The notes below the pieces were generated by a model that had not been told where the DNA came from, did no database searches, and saw only the letters and a list, made by a program, of their open reading frames with translations. Below are positions 16,877-24,228 of a DNA stretch of 64,000 bases, in pieces. This DNA is from DATARH01 sp036268075 (GTDB lineage: Bacteria; Pseudomonadota; Alphaproteobacteria; ATCC43930; CGMCC-115725). The position numbers were made by a program, and so were the translations under genes. Numbering within the stretch: the stretch's first letter is position 1; every line of letters begins with the position of its first letter. The stretch covers positions 1 through 64,000 of the forward strand of contig DATAUV010000075.1 of assembly GCA_036268075.1 (NCBI GenBank). The letters run 5' to 3'.

Positions 16877-17089
16877 ATGATCCATAAAATCCAAGTCGCG
16901 ATGAACGATTTCGGCCTGGCCGGGCAAATGCGGCACATGCGGCGGTGGCTCGACGATCGGCGGTTCCAGCCGCGCGCGTTTCATTATGAACAGGGCCATG
17001 ACCGCGTGCTGGTCGAGGTCGCGTTTGGGGCGGAGCACGAGGCGCGCGCCTTCGCCGCGCAATTCAACGGCTCCAACGTGGTCGAATAG
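16877..17089 (+). CDS. Small hypothetical protein (70 aa)
   Basis: A 70-residue soluble protein rich in His, Arg and aromatic residues (RHMRRWLDDRRF, HYEQGHDRVLVEV) with no recognised domain. The pattern of alternating short helices and strands suggests a single small alpha/beta fold. GGGGAGGTG just before the ATG is a strong ribosome site. It lies between the receiver remnant and the EcfG-promoter-led response regulator gene on the same strand. Its function is unknown. Confidence 0.65.
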   Translation: MIHKIQVAMNDFGLAGQMRHMRRWLDDRRFQPRAFHYEQGHDRVLVEVAFGAEHEARAFAAQFNGSNVVE

Positions 17090-17129
17090 GCGGGAATGGG
17101 CCGGGAATAGCCGGGGAATAGGCCGGGCC

Positions 17130-17155
17130 GGAACCCTGCGAGCCACGCCCGCGTT
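17130..17155 (+). promoter_or_regulatory. EcfG-type general-stress promoter before the NHEJ locus
   Basis: GGAAC at 17130-17134, a 17-nt spacer and CGTT at 17152-17155 match the EcfG consensus exactly. It lies about 54 bp upstream of the response regulator gene at 17209, which is followed without a gap by DUF3175, Ku and LigD genes. Confidence 0.8.
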
Positions 17156-17208
17156 GCCTCCTGAAGGAGGGGCACACGCGAACGCGAGAGGAACGAGGGC
17201 ACCCGACC

Positions 17209-17604
17209 ATGCCGCAGACATCGGAAAATTCGAGAGCCTTGAAGATCCTTGTCGTCGAAGACAATGCGCTGGTGGCGGAAACGATCGCCGAAGCGCTGAT
17301 CGACGGCGGCTATCAGGTGGTCGGACCGGCCAGCAATCTCAGCGCCGGTCTGGTTCTGGCGCAGGGGGAGGAGCTCGACGGCGCGCTCCTCGACATCAAT
17401 CTCGGCGGCCGCCTGTGTTTCCCGATCGCGTGGGTCCTGAGCGAGCGCAACGTCCCATTCCTGTTCGTGACCGGCTATGCCGACACGGCGATGATCCCGC
17501 CCGAATTACGCTCGACCTGGCGGCTGACCAAGCCGTTCCGCATCGCCGAGCTCGGCGCGGTGGCGGTCAAGGCGTTCGGCACCCGAGCGTTTGGCGCGTC
17601 ATGA
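17209..17604 (+). CDS. Single-domain response regulator
   Basis: A stand-alone receiver of 131 residues. Asp18 (VVEDNAL), phosphorylation site Asp62 (LLDINLGG), the switch Thr in FLFVTGYAD and Lys in RLTKPF are all present. With no output domain it must act by protein contact or phosphotransfer. Single-domain regulators often tune general-stress signalling in alphaproteobacteria, and this gene has an EcfG promoter. Its stop overlaps the DUF3175 start as ATGA. Confidence 0.85.
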   Translation: MPQTSENSRALKILVVEDNALVAETIAEALIDGGYQVVGPASNLSAGLVLAQGEELDGALLDINLGGRLCFPIAWVLSERNVPFLFVTGYADTAMIPPELRSTWRLTKPFRIAELGAVAVKAFGTRAFGAS

Positions 17605-17888
17605 GCCGGGCGCGCAGATGGTCGGGCGAGGTCACCGAGCACAGCGACGCCCTCGACCTCGAACCCGAGATATTCCGCTCGAATGACCCGAGGCGCATCG
17701 CCGCGTCGCTGAAAAGCTCGGCCGTGCACAGCAAGCGGCGCAAATCGAACCCGTTTCGGTCGGCGATGTCGATGCTGGTATTCTACATCAATCGCGCGGG
17801 GAAAAACCTGCCCGCCGCTCGAAAGCGCCGGCTGGAGGCCGCCAAGAACGAGTTGCGCCGCCTCTTCGGGCGACCGGTCGAGGATTAG
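17601..17888 (+). CDS. DUF3175 protein next to Ku/LigD
   Basis: A 95-residue basic protein. The run SNPFRSAMSMLVFYINRAG followed by KNLPAARKRRLEAAKNELRR is the hallmark of DUF3175. Its high Arg/Lys content suggests DNA or RNA contact. The ATG overlaps the previous stop by 4 bp and the Ku gene begins 14 bp after its own stop. The family often lies beside Ku-LigD genes, so a part in double-strand-break repair or its control is likely but undefined. Confidence 0.78.
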   Translation: MSRARRWSGEVTEHSDALDLEPEIFRSNDPRRIAASLKSSAVHSKRRKSNPFRSAMSMLVFYINRAGKNLPAARKRRLEAAKNELRRLFGRPVED

Positions 17889-17902
17889 TCGAGGATTAAC
17901 GG

Positions 17903-18844
17903 ATGCCGCGCGCGAGCTGGAACGGGTTTCTGCGGCTGTCGCTGGTGTCGTGCCCGGTATACCTGTCGCCTGCGGTGACCGAGGCGGCGCATATCCGCCT
18001 GCACCAGCTCAACCCGAAAACCGGAAACCGCGTCCGCCAGATGCTGGTCGACGACGAGACCGGCGACAAGGTGGAGCGGGCCGATATCGTCAAGGGCTAC
18101 GAATACGACCGGCATCAATACGTCACGATCAGCGACGACGAGCTCGCGGCGTTGAAGATCGAGTCGTCGCAGACGATCGACCTCGACAGCTTTGTCGAGC
18201 GTGAGTCGATCGACCCGCTCTTTCTCGACACCCCCTATTACGTCTATCCCGACGGCAAGATCGCGATCGAGACGTTTCGCGTCATCGGCGAGGCGATGGA
18301 GCACAAGGGCCGGGTCGGCATCGGTCATATCGTCATGGCCAACCGCGAGCGCACCGTGATGATCGAGCCGCGCGGCGGCGGGATGGTAATGCGGCTGCTT
18401 CGTGGCGCGGACGAGGTGCGCCGCCCCGAGTTCGGCGACCGCGACGCGGATGCCGATCCCGACATGGTCTCGGTCGCCGAGACGATCATCGAGCGCCGCG
18501 CCGGGGAGTTCGACCCGAGCGAGTTCCACGATCGCTATCAGGAGGCGCTGCACGCGCTGGTCGAGAGCAAGGCGCAGGGTAAGCCGATCGCCAAACGCAA
18601 GGGCGCCGAACCGCCGCCCAAGGTCGTCGACCTGATGGACGCGCTGAAGCGCAGCCTGTCTCAGGGCGAGCCCAAGCCGGCGCGCAAATCGCGGGCTGAA
18701 CCGGCGGATCGCCGCCAGGCCCATCTGCTGCTGCCGGTATCGGGCGGCGGCAAGGGCAAGGCCGCCGCGGCGAAGCCGTCGCGCCCGCCAGCGGCGAAGC
18801 CGTCGCGTGAGCCGGCGGCGAAAGGGCGGAAAAGGGCGTCGTGA
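17903..18844 (+). CDS. ku: Non-homologous end-joining protein Ku
   Basis: Bacterial Ku forms a homodimeric ring on broken DNA ends and recruits LigD. The N-terminus RASWNGFLRLSLVSCPVYL, the core motif ADIVKGYEYDRHQYVTISDDEL and DTPYYVYPDGK are characteristic. After about residue 225 the protein ends in a long Lys/Arg/Ala/Pro-rich tail containing a repeated SRPPAAKPSREPAAK-like pattern. Such tails bind DNA and LigD. The stop overlaps the LigD start as GTGA. Expression from the EcfG promoter at 17130 would make end joining stress-inducible. Confidence 0.93.
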   Translation: MPRASWNGFLRLSLVSCPVYLSPAVTEAAHIRLHQLNPKTGNRVRQMLVDDETGDKVERADIVKGYEYDRHQYVTISDDELAALKIESSQTIDLDSFVERESIDPLFLDTPYYVYPDGKIAIETFRVIGEAMEHKGRVGIGHIVMANRERTVMIEPRGGGMVMRLLRGADEVRRPEFGDRDADADPDMVSVAETIIERRAGEFDPSEFHDRYQEALHALVESKAQGKPIAKRKGAEPPPKVVDLMDALKRSLSQGEPKPARKSRAEPADRRQAHLLLPVSGGGKGKAAAAKPSRPPAAKPSREPAAKGRKRAS

Positions 18845-21372
18845 GCCTCGTCGCCTATCGCCATAAGCGGGATTTCGAGAAGACCGCCGAGCCAAGCGGC
18901 AACGACACCGTCGCGCCGGCGAAGCGGCTGCGCTTTGTCATTCAACGGCACGATGCGCGGCGGCTGCACTACGATCTGCGGCTCGAGCTCGACGGCGTGT
19001 TCAAGTCCTGGGCGGTGACGCGCGGCCCCTCGCTCGACCCGCACGACAAGCGTCTCGCGGTCGAGGTCGAGGATCATCCGCTCGCCTACGGCGATTTCGA
19101 GGGCACGATCCCCCAGGGCCAGTACGGCGGCGGCACGGTGCAGCTCTGGGACCGCGGCTACTGGGAGCCCGAGGATGGGCTGTCGCCGGACCGCGCCCTC
19201 TCCGCCGGAGAGCTGAAATTCCACCTCGACGGCGAGCGGCTGCATGGCGGCTGGGTGCTGGTGCGGATGAAGCACGACCGTACCCGCGGCAAGCGCACCA
19301 ACTGGCTGCTGATCAAGCATCGCGACGCGGCGGCGCGGGACGGCGACGCGGATGCGCTCCTCGACGAGGACCGCTCGGTCGCCTCGGGCCGCGCGATGGC
19401 GACGATCGCTTCCGGCAAGGGCCGCCGCGCCAAGCCGTTTCTGCTGCACGGCGCCGCCCCCGATGCCCGGTGGAGCTCCGCCGGCCCGCCGCCCGATTTT
19501 GTCGAGCCGCAGCTTTGCCGCTCCGTGGCGCGCCCGCCCTCCGGCGATGGCTGGGCACATGAGATCAAGTTCGACGGCTACCGGATGCAGCTTCGCATCG
19601 CCTCCGGTGCGGTTTCGCTCAAAACCCGCAAGGGCCTCGACTGGACCGGCAAGTTCGCCGCGATCGCCGGGGATGCCAAGGCCATGCCCGATGCGCTGCC
19701 CGGGGCGCTAATCGACGGCGAGATCGTCGCGCTCGACGATCACGGCGTGCCGGATTTTTCCGCGCTGCAAGCCGCCCTCTCCGAGGGCAAGACGGGCAAT
19801 CTGATCTATTTCGCGTTCGACCTTTTATTCGCTGACGGCGCCGATCTGCGCAGCCGGCCGCTCGCGGAGCGCAAGCAGCGCCTCGAAACATTGCTGCACG
19901 GGGCCGCCAAGCGGCTGCGCTATGTCGAGCATTTCGGGACCGGCGGCGATGCAATCCTCGAATCCGCATGCCGCGCCTCGCTCGAAGGGATCGTCTCGAA
20001 GCGCCTCGACTCTCCGTATATGTCGGGGCGTGGCGATGCCTGGGTCAAGACGAAGTGCCGCGCCGGGCACGAGGTCGTGATCGGCGGCTGGACCACCACC
20101 GGCGAGCGGCTGCGCTCGCTGCTCGCCGGGGTGCGGCGCGGGGGCCATCTCGTCTATATCGGCCGTGTCGGCACCGGGTTCGGGCAGGCGGTGATCGACC
20201 GCCTGATGCCGCGGCTCAAGGCTGCCGCCGCGCGTCAGAGCCCGTTTGGCGGCGACAACGCGCCAAAGCCCGCCGTCGGTATCCATTGGCTCAAGCCCGA
20301 GCTGGTCGCCGAGATCGAGTTCGGCGGCTGGACCGATGCCGGGCTCGTGCGCCAGGCCGCGTTCAAGGGGCTGCGCGACGACAAGCCGGCCGACGAGGTC
20401 GAGGCCGAGCTGCCCGCCGCGCCCGACACCCCGGCCGTCGCGCCGGCGCGATCGGAAAGGACGTCCGGCAGGGGGCTCGTCATGAACGTCGCGCTCAGCC
20501 ATGCCGACAAGGCGCTCTGGCCCGACGGCGGCGGCGGCGTGCCGGTGACCAAGCGGGACCTCGCCGAATATTACGCCGCGGTCGCCGAGGCGCTGATGCC
20601 GCACATCGCCGGGCGCCCGTGCTCGATCGTGCGCGCGCCCGACGGGATCGGCGGCGAGCATTTCTTTCAGCGCCACGCGATGCCCGGCCAGTCGGTGCTG
20701 ATCGAGACCGTCTCGGTCTCCGGCGACCGCAAGCCCTACGTCCAGATCGACCGCGCCGAGGGGTTGATCGCGGTGGCGCAGCTCGGCGGGGTCGAGCTGC
20801 ATCCGTGGAATTGCGCGCCGGGCCGGCCCGAGATACCCGGCAGGCTCGTTTTCGACCTCGACCCGGCGCCCGATGTCGAATTCGGCGCGGTCATCGCGGC
20901 GGCGCGGGAAATTCGCGAGCGGCTTGAGGCGCTGGGCCTCTCCACCTTCTGCAAGACGACGGGCGGCAAGGGCCTCCATGTCGTCACCCCGCTCGCGGTG
21001 CCGGCGCGCGGCGGCCCGGACTGGCCGGCGGCAAAGGCCTTCGCCCGCGCTGTCTGCGAGCGGATGGCGGCCGACACCCCCGACCTCTATCTGATCAACA
21101 TGGCCAAAAAGCAGCGAGGCGGCCGCATCTTCCTCGACTATCTGCGCAACGACCGGATGTCGACCGCCGTCGCGCCGCTATCGCCGCGGGCGCGGCCGGG
21201 GGCGACGGTGTCGATGCTGCTAACCTGGGGGCAGGTCCGCGCGGGACTCGATCCCGCGAAATTCACCATCCGCACGGCGCCGGCGCTCTCCGCCAAGAGC
21301 AAGGCGTGGGCGGATTACGACGAGGCGGCGCGGCCGCTCGCCCCCGCGATCGCCAAATTGGCAAAGGGCTAA
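18841..21372 (+). CDS. ligD: Multifunctional DNA ligase D
   Basis: Repairs double-strand breaks with Ku. Domain order is 3'-phosphoesterase (about residues 1-180, with RHDARRLHYDLRLELDG), ATP-dependent ligase (about 215-520, adenylated Lys243 in HEIKFDGYRMQ) and primase-like polymerase (about 550-843, with metal-binding DLDPAPD and the KTTGGKGLHVV motif). This three-domain build and 843-residue length are typical for alphaproteobacterial LigD. It starts with GTG overlapping the Ku stop. The stop is 6 bp before the end of the convergent frnE-like gene. Confidence 0.94.
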   Translation: MSLVAYRHKRDFEKTAEPSGNDTVAPAKRLRFVIQRHDARRLHYDLRLELDGVFKSWAVTRGPSLDPHDKRLAVEVEDHPLAYGDFEGTIPQGQYGGGTVQLWDRGYWEPEDGLSPDRALSAGELKFHLDGERLHGGWVLVRMKHDRTRGKRTNWLLIKHRDAAARDGDADALLDEDRSVASGRAMATIASGKGRRAKPFLLHGAAPDARWSSAGPPPDFVEPQLCRSVARPPSGDGWAHEIKFDGYRMQLRIASGAVSLKTRKGLDWTGKFAAIAGDAKAMPDALPGALIDGEIVALDDHGVPDFSALQAALSEGKTGNLIYFAFDLLFADGADLRSRPLAERKQRLETLLHGAAKRLRYVEHFGTGGDAILESACRASLEGIVSKRLDSPYMSGRGDAWVKTKCRAGHEVVIGGWTTTGERLRSLLAGVRRGGHLVYIGRVGTGFGQAVIDRLMPRLKAAAARQSPFGGDNAPKPAVGIHWLKPELVAEIEFGGWTDAGLVRQAAFKGLRDDKPADEVEAELPAAPDTPAVAPARSERTSGRGLVMNVALSHADKALWPDGGGGVPVTKRDLAEYYAAVAEALMPHIAGRPCSIVRAPDGIGGEHFFQRHAMPGQSVLIETVSVSGDRKPYVQIDRAEGLIAVAQLGGVELHPWNCAPGRPEIPGRLVFDLDPAPDVEFGAVIAAAREIRERLEALGLSTFCKTTGGKGLHVVTPLAVPARGGPDWPAAKAFARAVCERMAADTPDLYLINMAKKQRGGRIFLDYLRNDRMSTAVAPLSPRARPGATVSMLLTWGQVRAGLDPAKFTIRTAPALSAKSKAWADYDEAARPLAPAIAKLAKG

Positions 21373-21378
21373 GCAGGC

Positions 21379-21996
21379 CTAGCCGCGCTTCACCGCGCCG
21401 GCGGTGCCCATTAGCTGTTCCAGCACCTCATACGGCTGCGCACCGACGACGCCGCGGCGCTCGGCGACAAAGGTCGGCACGCCAGTGACGCCGTATTGCG
21501 CCGATTTTGCCCAATCGGCATCGACCTCGCCCTCGAACCGCCGCGTCTCGATGACCTCGCGTGCCGCGACAGGGTCGAGCCCGACCGATTCGACCACATC
21601 GATCAGCACCTCGACATCGCCGATATTGCGCGCATCGACAAAATAGGCGCGGTAGAGCGCGTCGTGCAGCTTGTCGCCGCCGCCAGGCAGGGTATCGGCC
21701 CATTTGCCGAGCTCCTGTGCGAGCCGGCTGTTGTAGCTGTGGGTGCGCTTGCCATAGGGCAGCCCCTCCGCGTCCATCAGCGTCTTCATGCGCTGATAGG
21801 CGGCCTCCGGGTCGATGCCGCGCTGGGCATAATGCTCCGCCATCGACCGCCCCTCCTGCGGGGTGTCGGGATGCAGCGGAAAATGCACGAGCTTGGTCTC
21901 GATCTCATACGCCGCCTTTAGCTTTTCAATACGCACGGTACTGAGGTAGCACCAGGGTCAGACGTAGTCGGTGAAGATCTCCAGCGTGACGGGCAT
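21379..21996 (-). CDS. FrnE/DsbA-family oxidoreductase, candidate selenoprotein (Sec13)
   Basis: Thioredoxin-fold protein of the FrnE-like DsbA group. Read from the ATG at 21996 (GGAG eight bases upstream), the product starts MPVTLEIFTDYV, then an in-frame TGA (21960-21958), then PWCYL. Family members have CPWC there, so the UGA replaces exactly the first active-site cysteine and would give U13-P-W-C16. The frame then runs without a break to 21379 and keeps the cis-Pro loop GVTGVPTFV. A 7-bp hairpin lies at the right distance after the UGA (see separate entry). At 205 residues including Sec the length is normal. A start at GTG 21936 would lose the active site. The alternatives are a nonsense mutation or a base error. 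It lies 24 bp after glgB and is probably co-transcribed. Confidence 0.72.
21926..21944 (-). promoter_or_regulatory. SECIS-like hairpin downstream of the in-frame UGA
   Basis: On the minus strand, 13 nt after the UGA, TCAGTAC pairs with GTATTGA (7 bp including one G-U) around the 5-nt loop CGTGC. The loop starts 21 nt after the UGA and has G as its second base. Stem length, distance and the early loop G fit the known pattern of bacterial SECIS elements, though the E. coli fdhF loop GGUC itself is absent. Both arms also encode protein. Confidence 0.5.
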
Positions 21997-22020
21997 CGTC
22001 GGGCTCCAATCGTTCTCTGT

Positions 22021-24228
22021 CTATCTTAGCCGCTCGCCGGCCGTCCCGTCGAGCCGCAGCACCAGCGTCGCCAGCGGCGGCAGGTCGAGGACGAGCGAGG
22101 CGGGCTGGTCGTGCCATGGCGCCGGGTCGGCCGTAGCGCCGTGGCCGTTGGCGAAATCGGACCCGCCGTAGCAGCTCGAATCAGTATTGATCAGGGCCTG
22201 CCAGGTTCCGGCCTCGGGCACGCCGAGGCGGTAGCCGGGGCGGGGGACCGGGGTGAAGTTGCTGACCGACAGCACCGGCGGGCCGTTTCCGGCGGGCATC
22301 CGCAGATAGGCGAGGACGCTCTGCTCCGAATCGTCGGAAACTACCCAGCGGAACCCGGACTCCTCGCAATCGCGCTCGTGCAGCGCGGGCTCGGCGACGT
22401 AAAGCCGGTTGAGGTCGCGCACCAGGCGCTGGACGCCGCGGTGGGCGGGGTCGTCGAGCAAATCCCAATCGGGCTCGCCGTCATGGTTCCACTCGCGCTC
22501 CTGTGCGAACTCGCCGCCCATGAACAAGAGCTTCTTGCCCGGATGCGTCCACATAAAGCCGAGATAGGCGCGCAGATTGGCAAAGCGCTGCCACTGATCG
22601 CCCGGCATCCGGCCGAGCAGCGAATGCTTTCCGTACACCACCTCGTCATGCGACAGCGGCAGGATGAACCGCTCGGAGAACGCGTACAGCATCCCGAACG
22701 TCATCGAGTGGTGGTGGTAGCGGCGATGCACCGGATCCTGACCGATATAGTCGAGCGTGTCGTGCATCCAGCCCATGTTCCATTTGTAGTGAAAGCCGAG
22801 CCCGCCCTCGTCGGCCGGGCGGGTGACGCCGGGCCAGGCGGTCGATTCCTCGGCGACCAGGATCGCGCCGGGGCAGCGCTCGTCGATCGCGCCGCGCAGC
22901 TCCTGCAGAAAGGCGACCGATTCGAGGTTTTCCCGGCCGCCGTAGAAATTCGGGATCCACTCGCCTTCCTTGCGGCTGTAGTCGCGGTACAGCATCGCCG
23001 CGACCGCGTCCACGCGCAGCCCGTCGGCGTGAAAGCGTTCGAGCCAGTGCAGCGCGCCGCCGATCAGGAAACCGCGCACCTCGTTGCGGCCGAGGTTGTA
23101 GATGAAGGTGTTCCAGTCCTGCTGGAACCCCTCGCGCGGGTCGGCATGCTCGTAAAGCGGGGTGCCGTCGAACTGCGCGAGCCCGTGCGCGTCGGTCGGG
23201 AAATGGGCCGGGACCCAATCGAGCAGCACCCCGATCCCGGCATTGTGGCAACGGTCGACCAAAAGGGCGAACTCCTCGGGCGTTCCCAGCACCGCGTTGG
23301 GCGCGAACTGGCCGAGAAGCTGATAGCCCCACGACCCGGCGAAAGGATGCGCCATCACCGGCATGAACTCGATATGGGTAAAGCCCATGCGCGAGACGTA
23401 GTCGACGAGGCTTTCCGCAAGCTCCGACCAGCCGAGCGGGGTCCCGTCCGCGTGGCGGCGCCATGACCCGGGATGGACCTCGTATATCGCCAGCGGCGCG
23501 TCGAGCGCCTGACGCTCGGCCCGCGCCGTTCGCCATTCCTCGTCCGACCAGCGGAACGGCGCCGGGTCGTCGACGATCGAAGCCGTCGCCGGCGGTATCT
23601 CCGCGCGCCAGGCGACGGGGTCGGCCTTGAGCGGCAGCGTCGCGCCGTCCGGCCCGATCAGCTCGTATTTGTAGAGCGCGCCGGCGGTGACGCGGGGGAT
23701 GAACATCTCCCACACCCCGGCGCCGTGGCGCAGCCGCATCGGATGCCGCCGCCCGTCCCAGGTGTTGAACTCGCCGACGACCGAAACCCGCCGCGCGTTC
23801 GGCGCCCACACCGCGAACCGCACCCCAGGCACCCCGTCGACGACCATCGGATGCGCGCCGAGGCAGCCGCCGAAATCGCGGTGCCGCCCCTCGCCGAGCA
23901 GATAGAGGTCGAGATCGCCGAGCAGCGGGCCGAACGAGTACGGGTCCTCGGTTTCCTGGACCGGTCCGCCCCAGTCGATCTCGAGCACATAGGGGCCCGG
24001 CGCCGGGCTCGGGCCGATAAAGAGGCCGGTGTTGCGCAGCGGGCTCAGCGTCGCGCGCAGGCTCGGGTCGTCGCGGGCGATCGCGGTGACGGCGAAGGCG
24101 CCGGGCAGCATCGTCCGGATCACGTCGCCGTCATCGGTGCGGTGGCGGCCGAGGACGCCGAACGGGTCGGCGCTGCGCCCGTCGATGACGGCCTGCAGCG
24201 CGGTGGCGAGCGCGGGATCGTCAGCCAT
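22021..24228 (-). CDS. glgB: 1,4-alpha-glucan branching enzyme GlgB
   Basis: Forms alpha-1,6 branches in glycogen-like glucan in the cytoplasm. Domains: N-terminal carbohydrate-binding modules (about 1-220, with FGPLLGDLDLYLLGEGRH and FAVWAPNARRVSVVGEFN), a GH13 barrel with nucleophile Asp in GLRVDAVAAMLYRDY, acid Glu in ILVAEESTAWPG and transition-state Asp in LPLSHDEVVYGK, and a C-terminal beta domain. Its ATG overlaps the end of the treS-maltokinase gene by 8 bp. It supplies branches on the linear glucan made by GlgE from maltose-1-phosphate. At 735 residues the length is standard. Confidence 0.95.
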   Translation of the reverse strand: MADDPALATALQAVIDGRSADPFGVLGRHRTDDGDVIRTMLPGAFAVTAIARDDPSLRATLSPLRNTGLFIGPSPAPGPYVLEIDWGGPVQETEDPYSFGPLLGDLDLYLLGEGRHRDFGGCLGAHPMVVDGVPGVRFAVWAPNARRVSVVGEFNTWDGRRHPMRLRHGAGVWEMFIPRVTAGALYKYELIGPDGATLPLKADPVAWRAEIPPATASIVDDPAPFRWSDEEWRTARAERQALDAPLAIYEVHPGSWRRHADGTPLGWSELAESLVDYVSRMGFTHIEFMPVMAHPFAGSWGYQLLGQFAPNAVLGTPEEFALLVDRCHNAGIGVLLDWVPAHFPTDAHGLAQFDGTPLYEHADPREGFQQDWNTFIYNLGRNEVRGFLIGGALHWLERFHADGLRVDAVAAMLYRDYSRKEGEWIPNFYGGRENLESVAFLQELRGAIDERCPGAILVAEESTAWPGVTRPADEGGLGFHYKWNMGWMHDTLDYIGQDPVHRRYHHHSMTFGMLYAFSERFILPLSHDEVVYGKHSLLGRMPGDQWQRFANLRAYLGFMWTHPGKKLLFMGGEFAQEREWNHDGEPDWDLLDDPAHRGVQRLVRDLNRLYVAEPALHERDCEESGFRWVVSDDSEQSVLAYLRMPAGNGPPVLSVSNFTPVPRPGYRLGVPEAGTWQALINTDSSCYGGSDFANGHGATADPAPWHDQPASLVLDLPPLATLVLRLDGTAGERLR

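Noticed and set aside
21379..21936. Short FrnE gene starting at GTG 21936
   Set aside because: This start has no ribosome site at good spacing and would remove the first strand and the whole CPWC-type active site.
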